Source: Oscillospiraceae bacterium (GTDB lineage Bacteria > Bacillota > Clostridia > Oscillospirales > Ruminococcaceae). Taken from it: 7,729 nt of DNA. The notes below the pieces were generated by a model that did no database searches, was not told where the DNA came from, and worked only from the letters and a program-made list of their open reading frames with translations. This document shows, piece after piece, positions 1 to 4,367 of the stretch (the stretch's first letter is position 1; every line of letters starts with the position of its first letter). The stretch covers positions 1-7,729 of the forward strand of contig JAFOYK010000031.1 of assembly GCA_017424665.1 (NCBI GenBank), read 5' to 3'. The position numbers and the translations under genes were made by a program.

Positions 1-23
1 AAAACAAGTATTCTGCAAAACGA

Positions 24-43
24 GATTAACGTTTGGAGAACTG
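24..43. repeat. Direct repeat copy 1: displaced rpsI 3' end
   Basis: The 20-mer GATTAACGTTTGGAGAACTG is identical to positions 184-203, where it spans the last five codons (QFSKR), the stop codon and two bases beyond in rpsI. Weaker similarity continues toward the gene body to about position 51 (the complementary strand reads CGTGCGACC here and CGTGCACCTC in rpsI), so the copy resembles the last eight codons with a one-base deletion. It has no gene body in front of it: the reading frame is closed by a stop about five codons upstream. An attachment-site scar is the leading explanation (inference). A simple local duplication is the alternative. Confidence 0.85.
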
Positions 44-56
44 GTCGCACGGTTAA

Positions 57-81
57 AAAAACGCTCCGGTGGAGCGTTTTT
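57..81. terminator. Hairpin terminator between the two rpsI tail copies
   Basis: CGCTCC (62-67), loop GGT, GGAGCG (71-76), flanked by A7 on the left and T5 on the right, so the A/T flanks extend the stem. It could terminate transcription in either direction. The longer U-run would be on the minus-strand transcript. It lies beyond the rpsI terminator and just before the displaced rpsI tail, so it may be a second terminator for the ribosomal operon or the end of a short inserted segment. Confidence 0.65.
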
Positions 82-96
82 CAGCGTCGACCCGCA

Positions 97-122
97 GCAA
101 GCCATGCTTGCGAGGACACCTC
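97..122. other. Two adjacent small hairpins in non-coding DNA
   Basis: GCAAGC-CAT-GCTTGC (97-111) is followed directly by GAGG-ACA-CCTC (112-122). Both are perfect. The block is GC-richer than its surroundings and sits between two terminators, without an open reading frame. It may be a fragment of a dispersed intergenic repeat or of an inserted element. No known RNA family was recognised. Confidence 0.4.
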
Positions 123-133
123 AGTGCGCCGAT

Positions 134-165
134 AAAAAAAGAACCCCACCAAAAGGTGAGGTTCT
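134..165 (-). terminator. Rho-independent terminator of rplM-rpsI
   Basis: On the minus strand an 11-bp stem (AGAACC plus UCACC pairing with GGUGG plus GGUUCU), with a UUUU loop, is followed by a run of seven Ts (134-140). One stem position is a U-G wobble on the minus strand but an A-C mismatch on the plus strand, so the hairpin is built for minus-strand RNA. It begins about 20 nt past the rpsI stop codon. Confidence 0.9.
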
Positions 166-183
166 GAAAATGTTCCGAATAAC

Positions 184-203
184 GATTAACGTTTGGAGAA
201 CTG
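184..203. repeat. Direct repeat copy 2: 3' end of intact rpsI
   Basis: Exact 20-bp match to 24-43, offset by 160 bp. This copy is inside the functional rpsI and covers the stop codon. Ends of conserved housekeeping genes are typical targets of tyrosine integrases, which regenerate the gene on integration and leave a duplicate of its tail at the far end. Confidence 0.85.
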
Positions 204-587
204 AGGTGCACGACGTGCTTTTTTGAGACCGTATTTTTTACGTTCTTTCATTCTGGGGTCACGGGTAAGGAGACCGGCTTTTTTGAGAACGGGTCTGAGT
301 TCTTCGTTGTACTGAAGAAGAGCACGGGAAAGGCCGTGACGGATTGCGCCTGCCTGGCCGGTTACGCCGCCGCCTGCAACGGTGCAAACGATGTCGAATG
401 CGCCGATGGTTTCGGTGAGTTCCATAGGCTGACGAACGATGAGTTTAAGGGTATCAAGGCCGAAATATTCGTCGATGTCGCGGCCGTTGATGGTGATTGC
501 GCCAGTGCCGTTAGGATAAACGCGAACACGAGCTACAGAGCTTTTTCTTCTGCCGGTACCGTAGAAGTAGGGGTTAGAATTATACAT
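186..587 (-). CDS. rpsI: 30S ribosomal protein S9 (uS9)
   Basis: Small-subunit ribosomal protein S9, whose basic C-terminal tail reaches the P-site tRNA in the decoding centre. The 133-residue length is usual for bacteria. Visible hallmarks are the N-terminal [13 protein letters not shown] segment (residues 9-21), the S9 signature [19 protein letters not shown] (72-90), the [16 protein letters not shown] region (114-129) and the invariant C-terminal SKR. The ATG at 587 is preceded by AAAGGAGA with 9 nt spacing. It is the second gene of the classical rplM-rpsI operon, 20 nt after rplM, followed by a strong terminator at 134-165. Its last 20 bases are repeated at 24-43, which is unusual and could mark an integration site. 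The protein itself appears intact. Confidence 0.98.
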   Translation of the reverse strand: MYNSNPYFYGTGRRKSSVARVRVYPNGTGAITINGRDIDEYFGLDTLKLIVRQPMELTETIGAFDIVCTVAGGGVTGQAGAIRHGLSRALLQYNEELRPVLKKAGLLTRDPRMKERKKYGLKKARRAPQFSKR

Positions 588-607
588 AGTTTACGTTCTC
601 CTTTCGA

Positions 608-1036
608 TTATTTTACCCAAGCTTCGGGAGCCTGAGCCTGGTGTTTGTGGTTTGCACCAGCATAGATGTGGCAACGGGTAAGGCTTTTTGCGCCAACGCT
701 GTTGTGGGGAAGCATGCCTTTAACAGCAAGTTTCATAGCGAAAGCGGGGTTTTTAGCCATAAGGGTTTTGTAGTTAACCTCTTTGAGGTGGCCTACATAA
801 CCGGTGTGGTGATAATATTTTTTCTGGATGAGTTTGTTGCCGGTAAGAACAGCTTTTTCTGCGTTGATGATTACAACGTAATCGCCGCAGTCTGCGTGAG
901 CAACGAAATCTACTTTGTGTTTACCGCGAAGAAGAACAGCAGCCTGTGCAGCAACACGGCCAAGGGATTTTCCTTCAGCGTCAAGAACATACCATTTACG
1001 CTCGATAGTAGAAGCGTTCGGCATAGTAGTGGACAT
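608..1036 (-). CDS. rplM: 50S ribosomal protein L13 (uL13)
   Basis: Large-subunit protein L13, an early assembly protein that binds 23S rRNA. The 142-residue length matches the family. Features seen: the N-terminal RKWYVLDAEGKSLGRVA (residues 13-29), the GDYVVIINAEK strand (51-61), and the L13 signature from VKGMLPHNSVGAKSL to HKHQAQAP (105-137). The start at 1036 is supported by GGAGGT seven nt upstream. An in-frame ATG four codons later (MPNAS) lacks its own site. It is the first gene of the operon with rpsI and is driven by the promoter at 1098-1126. The predicted mRNA leader is about 54 nt. L13 leaders that mediate autoregulation are known in low-GC Gram-positives, but I could not recognise such a fold here. 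Confidence 0.98.
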   Translation of the reverse strand: MSTTMPNASTIERKWYVLDAEGKSLGRVAAQAAVLLRGKHKVDFVAHADCGDYVVIINAEKAVLTGNKLIQKKYYHHTGYVGHLKEVNYKTLMAKNPAFAMKLAVKGMLPHNSVGAKSLTRCHIYAGANHKHQAQAPEAWVK

Positions 1037-1097
1037 AGCGTTTACCTCCGATTAATTTTCCTTATAATTTTACTTTCATTCAAAAGCGACAGTCATT

Positions 1098-1126
1098 ATT
1101 ATAATTAAACAAACCGCCTTTGTCAA
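1098..1126 (-). promoter_or_regulatory. Consensus sigma-A promoter of rplM-rpsI
   Basis: Reading the minus strand: TTGACA (1121-1126), a 17-bp spacer, TATAAT (1098-1103). This is a perfect match to the housekeeping consensus. Directly upstream of the -35 lie A6 and T6 tracts (about 1129-1143), an UP-element-like setting, and further upstream is the phased T-tract repeat at 1164-1203. Start of transcription is expected near 1091, giving a leader of about 54 nt. Confidence 0.93.
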
Positions 1127-1163
1127 CAAGTTTTTTGAAAAAATTCAATTTACAAATTGATTG

Positions 1164-1203
1164 CTTCGTTTTTCTTCGTTTTTCTCTTGTTTTCTTCGTT
1201 TTT
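1164..1203. repeat. Four tandem 10-bp units CTTCGTTTTT
   Basis: Units at 1164-1173, 1174-1183, 1184-1193 (degenerate, CTCTTGTTTT) and 1194-1203. Each carries a T4-T5 tract, so the tracts are spaced at about one helical turn, the arrangement that produces intrinsic curvature. It lies between the divergent rplM and hsp20 promoters. Flanking it are a perfect CAATTT-AC-AAATTG dyad (1146-1159) and a wider TTTCAATT/AATTGAAA inverted repeat (1209-1216 with 1238-1245). The segment 1127-1276 holds no gene that I can see. Confidence 0.8.
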
Positions 1204-1276
1204 CTAACTTTCAATTTTTAAATTTTGTTTTTAAAACAATTGAAAAAAGGGCTTGAATCAGCCGAAATACAAATTG

Positions 1277-1303
1277 TTAGCACTCTGAACAAAAGAGTGC
1301 TAA
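1277..1303 (+). promoter_or_regulatory. CIRCE operator (HrcA binding site)
   Basis: TTAGCACTC, nine bases, GAGTGCTAA: an exact match to the CIRCE consensus including the 9-bp spacing. HrcA, the repressor of class I heat shock genes, binds this inverted repeat and is inactivated when GroEL is occupied by unfolded protein. The site lies 194 bp before the hsp20 start codon, just upstream of or overlapping the predicted -35 region, so the Hsp20 gene should belong to the HrcA regulon. Confidence 0.97.
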
Positions 1304-1305
1304 AA

Positions 1306-1332
1306 TTAACATTTTGTTCAAAAAAGTATAAT
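1306..1332 (+). promoter_or_regulatory. Probable promoter of hsp20
   Basis: TATAAT at 1327-1332 is a perfect -10. The best -35 is TTAACA at 1306-1311, with a short 15-bp spacer. An alternative pair is TTGTTC (1314-1319), 17 bp, TATACG (1337-1342). No comparably good promoter is seen upstream of the CIRCE element. Either choice places the CIRCE element against the -35, so bound HrcA would block polymerase. The predicted leader is about 160 nt. Confidence 0.55.
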
Positions 1333-1364
1333 AAAATATACGATTTTCGGGGGTATAACATAAT

Positions 1365-1432
1365 TGTCAGAAGGAAATGACATAGAAAACAAATAAAAAG
1401 AGAAAAGAGATGGTCTCCGATGGAACACATCG
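1365..1432 (+). other. Structured hsp20 mRNA leader segment
   Basis: The 1333-1497 leader has no clear gene. Two small perfect hairpins are visible: TGTCA-N8-TGACA (1365-1382), exposing a GAAGGAAA loop, and CGATG-GAACA-CATCG (1418-1432). A potential 31-codon open frame starts at ATG 1410 and runs across the hsp20 start to a TGA at 1503-1505, but it has no good ribosome binding site. Function is unknown. Confidence 0.3.
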
Positions 1433-1497
1433 AAAAATCAAAGCTCATTTCCGTCTAAAAAAACAAAAATCCTATTTAAAATTTTGGAGGCATTATT

Positions 1498-1953
1498 ATG
1501 TTTGAACTTGCACGCAGAAATAATCATCATGTAGAAAGCTATAACCCCTTCCGCGAAATGGAAGAATTTGAAAAGAAATTCTTTGCTAACCCCTTTGCAG
1601 GATTTTTTGAAGCTCCTGCCCTTGCCGAATTTAAAACCGATGTTGCGGACGAAGGCGACCATTATCTTCTTGAGGCCGACCTTCCCGGTTTTGAAAAAAA
1701 GGATATTCACCTTGACGTAAACGGTGACGTTCTCCGTGTCCACGCAGAAAGACATTCCCGCTTTGAAGAAAAAGACAAGGAAAATAAGGTTGTACGCATG
1801 GAGCGTTCTTTCGGATCCTATAACAGAGAATTTGATATCTCCGGAATTAAGGCGGAGGAAATCAAAGCAAAATATGAAAACGGTGTTCTCAAGCTTGTTC
1901 TTCCGAAGAAGGAACAGGTTCTTCCCGAAAGCAGAACTCTGGAAATCGAATAA
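1498..1953 (+). CDS. Small heat shock protein, Hsp20/alpha-crystallin family
   Basis: ATP-independent holdase chaperone that binds unfolding proteins in the cytoplasm and hands them to DnaK/ClpB. The 151-residue length is typical. It has an N-terminal arm with aromatic residues (1-44), including YNPFREMEEFEKKFF as in clostridial Hsp18 proteins, an alpha-crystallin domain (about 45-136) with DLPG (61-64) and the conserved ENGVLKLVLPK strand (127-137), and a short C-terminal tail ending TLEIE, which carries a variant (LEI) of the I-x-I motif used in oligomer assembly. The ATG at 1498 follows GGAGG with 7 nt spacing. It is monocistronic, with a CIRCE element and a long leader upstream and a bidirectional terminator just after the stop. 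Regulation by HrcA is strongly predicted. Confidence 0.96.
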   Translation: MFELARRNNHHVESYNPFREMEEFEKKFFANPFAGFFEAPALAEFKTDVADEGDHYLLEADLPGFEKKDIHLDVNGDVLRVHAERHSRFEEKDKENKVVRMERSFGSYNREFDISGIKAEEIKAKYENGVLKLVLPKKEQVLPESRTLEIE

Positions 1954-1968
1954 TACCGAAAAAAAACA

Positions 1969-2004
1969 AAAAAGGGAAAGCGGCAGCCGCCGCTTTCCCT
2001 TTTT
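1969..2004. terminator. Bidirectional terminator between convergent genes
   Basis: GGGAAAGCGGC (1974-1984), loop AGCC, GCCGCTTTCCC (1989-1999): an 11-bp perfect stem extended by A/T flanks (A-run from 1959 on the left, T5-A-T5 on the right). It serves the plus-strand hsp20 gene and, overlapping the stop codon at 2003-2005, the minus-strand RHH gene. Confidence 0.93.
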
Positions 2005-2179
2005 ATTTTTCTGTTTCTTCTTCAATTTTTACCTTGCGGCGTTTTTTAACCGCTTCGGTAAGAATGTATTCTATCTGCCCGTTTACCGAGCGGAAATCGT
2101 CTTCCGCCCAGCGGGAAACTTCTTCCCACAAAGTCGGCGAAAGCCGGAGCAAAAGCTGTTTTTTCTCTTTTTCTGCCAA
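2003..2179 (-). CDS. Small ribbon-helix-helix (Arc-type) protein
   Basis: Basic and acidic small protein with an Arc/MetJ-like fold: a strand KKQLLLRLS, helix A PTLWEEVSRWAEDD, a short turn, then helix B SVNGQIEYILTEAVKKR and a charged tail. RHH dimers normally bind operator DNA through the paired strands, and the alternating residues of QLLLRLS would make those contacts. I place the start at TTG 2179 because AAAGGGGG lies nine nt upstream, giving 58 residues (starting MAEKEKKQ). The frame stays open to another TTG at 2209 (68 residues), which has no ribosome binding site. It lies 40 nt downstream of the SPFH gene and probably shares its transcript. Related small proteins beside SPFH genes occur in other Firmicutes, to my recollection, but the target is unknown. 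It is not evidently an antitoxin, as no toxin gene adjoins it. Confidence 0.82.
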   Translation of the reverse strand: MAEKEKKQLLLRLSPTLWEEVSRWAEDDFRSVNGQIEYILTEAVKKRRKVKIEEETEK

Positions 2180-2219
2180 AGGCTTTTGCCCCCTTTCAGA
2201 TTTTTTCAATAATAATCAT

Positions 2220-3239
2220 TTAATAAATAGAGCCGGTGTTTACGATGGGCTGGGCATCGTTGCTTCCGCAAAGAACAACGAGAAGGTTGGAAACCATCTG
2301 GGCTTTGCGTTCTTCGTCCATATCGACTACCTTATCTTCCTGAAGGCGGTCAAGAGCCATTTCCACCATGCCTACGGCGCCGTCAACGATGAGTTTTCTT
2401 GCGGCAATGATAGCGGAAGCCTGCTGGCGCTGAAGCATTGCGGCGGCAATTTCGGGCGCATAGGCAAGGTGGGTGATTCTTGCTTCGGTAACTTCGATTC
2501 CGGCGATTTCAACTCTGCACTGAATCTCGTCTTTAAGGCGCTGGGCAACTTCAAGGCTGGAACCGCGGAGAGATTTTTCGTCGCCCTCTTCGGATTCATC
2601 GTAAGGATATTCTCTTACGATGTTGCGAAGAGCCGCATCGCACTGGGTGGAAAGAAATTCGACGTAGTTATCTACGTTGAAAACAGCCTTTGCCGGGTCG
2701 GTAACGTGCCAGATTACAACGGTTCCGATGATAACGGGGTTGCCGAGCTGGTCGTTTATTTTCTGTTTATCGTTGGTAAGGGTGATTTCTTTAAGGGAAA
2801 CGCGTTTGTTGGTGGAAAGCTGAACGTTTGCGGTGGTTGCTTTGCCGGAAGCGGCTGCTTCCGCATTTGCAACAGCTGCTTTTTCAAGGGCCTTTTCGGA
2901 AGCGGGGTTGATTGCCGCGGCAAAGGGATTTATGAAGAAAAATCCGGGGCCGTAAAGGGTTCCGTAGTATTCACCGAAAAGGGTGAGAACATAAGCTTCG
3001 TTGGGACGAAGGGTGCGAAGACCGCCAAAAAGTATCGGAAGCACTATAAAAGCAAGTATAGCACAAAGGATCACAAGAATCAAAGAAAGCGGGAACAAAA
3101 ATCCGCTGTCGAGCATGACGATTCCGCCGATGAAACCCGCAAGCGTTGCGAGTTCGCCGAGAATGAGCATAAAGAGCATTGCCATTCCGTTTTTGGGGTT
3201 AAGAACTTTGTTGTAATCGTTTTTTACGTTTGCGTTCAT
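2220..3239 (-). CDS. SPFH/band-7 domain membrane protein
   Basis: 339-residue member of the stomatin/prohibitin/flotillin/HflK superfamily, membrane scaffolds that form oligomeric microdomain assemblies and often modulate proteases or lipid organisation. Two hydrophobic segments (about 19-43 and 48-72) form an N-terminal hairpin anchor. The SPFH domain follows from RPNEAYVLTLFGEYYGTLYGPGFFF (78-102) through the region around 145-260. The conserved part EARITHLAYAPEIAAAMLQRQQASAIIAAR (252-281) leads into a helical stretch and the tail MVSNLLVVLCGSNDAQPIVNTGSIY. Residues 113-138 are an alanine-rich insert-like stretch. The ATG at 3239 follows AAAGGA with 10 nt spacing. It is first in a two-gene unit with the RHH protein, with its own promoter at 3302-3330 and a palindrome at the transcript start. 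The specific role is unknown, and it is not HflK/HflC or a clear FloT. Confidence 0.93.
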   Translation of the reverse strand: MNANVKNDYNKVLNPKNGMAMLFMLILGELATLAGFIGGIVMLDSGFLFPLSLILVILCAILAFIVLPILFGGLRTLRPNEAYVLTLFGEYYGTLYGPGFFFINPFAAAINPASEKALEKAAVANAEAAASGKATTANVQLSTNKRVSLKEITLTNDKQKINDQLGNPVIIGTVVIWHVTDPAKAVFNVDNYVEFLSTQCDAALRNIVREYPYDESEEGDEKSLRGSSLEVAQRLKDEIQCRVEIAGIEVTEARITHLAYAPEIAAAMLQRQQASAIIAARKLIVDGAVGMVEMALDRLQEDKVVDMDEERKAQMVSNLLVVLCGSNDAQPIVNTGSIY

Positions 3240-3278
3240 TAAATTATCATCCTTTCTTAAGATGTTATAAACGGTTTA

Positions 3279-3295
3279 GATATCATTTTGATATC
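3279..3295. promoter_or_regulatory. Palindromic operator candidate at SPFH transcription start
   Basis: GATATCA-TTT-TGATATC, a perfect 7-3-7 inverted repeat starting about seven bases past the -10 box, so it should span roughly +1 to +17. A repressor bound there would block initiation. Alternatively, as RNA it forms a 5'-terminal hairpin that may protect the message. Which protein binds is unknown. The RHH protein encoded downstream is one candidate (inference). Confidence 0.55.
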
Positions 3296-3301
3296 AATTA
3301 C

Positions 3302-3330
3302 ATATTACCACCGTTCTTTTCGGCTGTCAA
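3302..3330 (-). promoter_or_regulatory. Promoter of the SPFH-RHH unit
   Basis: On the minus strand: TTGACA (3325-3330), a 17-bp spacer, TAATAT (3302-3307), preceded by TGG, giving an extended -10. The leader is about 55 nt before the SPFH start codon. Confidence 0.85.
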
Positions 3331-3363
3331 GGGGAATTTTTACGCGTGCTCAAACGGATAAAA

Positions 3364-3405
3364 GCCAAAAACCCGTGCTCAAAATTATGAGCACGGGTTT
3401 TTGGC
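3364..3405 (-). terminator. Terminator of the opp operon
   Basis: A perfect 17-bp inverted repeat, GCCAAAAACCCGTGCTC (3364-3380) and its complement at 3389-3405, with an 8-nt loop. On the minus strand the stem contains GGGTTTTT and is followed by GGCTTTTA. It begins 18 nt beyond the oppF stop. It would also work on the plus strand. A decamer, CGTGCTCAAA, from the left arm recurs at 3345-3354. Confidence 0.9.
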
Positions 3406-3422
3406 AACGGTTTATGGTGAAA

Positions 3423-4367
3423 TTAACGGTAGTTTTTCTCTGCTTTGGTCCACTTTTCAAATTCTTCTTCGGTTGCAAGAACTTTGTGGGTACCCTCAAT
3501 GGTGCGAAGTTCGCCCGCAAGATAATCGATTCCGCTGGTGAAATAATCGTAATGGATGGAAGTGCGAACTCTTTCAACTGCGGGGTTCGGGTGAGGAATT
3601 GCGGAAATAAGGCTTCGGGTATAAGGGTGAACAGGGTTTGCGAAAATTTCTTCGGTGGTACCGGTTTCAACAAGATGGCCAAGGTGAAGAACGCCAATTC
3701 TGTCGGAAATATATTTTACCATCGAAAGGTCATGGGCGATAAAGAGATAAGCTGCGCCGGTTTCTTCCTGAATATCTCTCATAAGGTTAACGACCTGTGC
3801 CTGGATGGAAACGTCCAGAGCGGAGATACATTCGTCAGCGATGATAAGCTTCGGGTTCATGATAAGAGCCCTTGCGATACCGACACGCTGGCGCTGGCCG
3901 CCGGAGAACTGGTGAGGATAACGCTCCGCGTGTTCCGGAGCAAGACCAACTTTTTCAAGAATTCTTGCAATTTTTGCGTCGCGGTCTGCTTTATCGGTAT
4001 AAAGATGGTGGATATCGAGTCCCTGGCCGATGATGTCGGCAACTTTCTGGCGGGGGTTAAGGCAAGCCATCGGGTCCTGGAAAATCATCTGCATTTCGGT
4101 GCGGAGTTTTTTCTCGTCGGCTGCGCTCATTTTACCGGTGATATCGACACCGTCGAAGGTGATTTTACCTGCTGTGGGGTCATAAAGACGGATTATGGAA
4201 CGGCCGATGGTGGTTTTACCGGAACCGGATTTGCCAACAAGTCCGTAAGTTTCGCCGGGATAAATTTCAAAAGAAACGTCATCAACGGCTTTTACGGTGA
4301 ATTTTTTGCTGATGGGGAAATACTGTTTAAGGTTTTCTACCTTAAGAAGCGGAGTTCTTTCTTCCAT
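3423..4367 (-). CDS. oppF: Oligopeptide ABC transporter ATPase OppF
   Basis: One of two cytoplasmic ATPases that power the peptide importer. The 314-residue sequence shows Walker A GKSGSGKT (45-52), Q-loop FQDP (96-99), ABC signature FSGGQ (154-158), Walker B LIIADE (174-179), the D-loop in SALD (182-185) and the switch His in AHD (212). The usual Pro after the Walker B Glu is Cys (DECISALD). The peptide-transporter C-terminal extension starts at NPVHPYTRSLISAIPHPNP (244-262). The common cysteine-rich tail is replaced by a tail running from IHYDYFTSGIDY to EEEFEKWTK without cysteines. Signature FSGGQRQR and last place in the operon favour OppF over OppD. The ATG abuts the oppD stop (TAAATG), with AAGGAGGAG inside the end of oppD, so translation is coupled. 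Confidence 0.95.
   Translation of the reverse strand: MEERTPLLKVENLKQYFPISKKFTVKAVDDVSFEIYPGETYGLVGKSGSGKTTIGRSIIRLYDPTAGKITFDGVDITGKMSAADEKKLRTEMQMIFQDPMACLNPRQKVADIIGQGLDIHHLYTDKADRDAKIARILEKVGLAPEHAERYPHQFSGGQRQRVGIARALIMNPKLIIADECISALDVSIQAQVVNLMRDIQEETGAAYLFIAHDLSMVKYISDRIGVLHLGHLVETGTTEEIFANPVHPYTRSLISAIPHPNPAVERVRTSIHYDYFTSGIDYLAGELRTIEGTHKVLATEEEFEKWTKAEKNYR

Noticed and set aside
1037..1091. Possible L13 leader autoregulatory RNA
   Set aside because: Position and length fit, but I could not find a convincing stem matching the known family, so it is not annotated as an RNA.
1164..1203. CRISPR-like array
   Set aside because: Units are 10 bp and directly adjacent with no unique spacers. 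It is a simple tandem repeat.
1438..2025. 195-codon minus-strand frame opposite hsp20
   Set aside because: Phe/Lys-rich product that crosses the bidirectional terminator and covers the complement of a well-supported Hsp20 gene. No ribosome binding site of note.
2003..2179. RHH protein as a toxin-antitoxin antitoxin
   Set aside because: Neighbouring genes are an SPFH protein and an Hsp20 across a terminator. No small toxin gene lies beside it.
2199..2219. Small frame from ATG 2217-2219 (MIIIEKI)
   Set aside because: Only seven codons and not preceded by a ribosome binding site. It may matter for reinitiation but is not a gene.
2034..3242. 402-codon plus-strand frame opposite the SPFH gene
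   Set aside because: Antisense shadow of a gene with clear SPFH features, a ribosome binding site and a promoter. The translated product has irregular composition.
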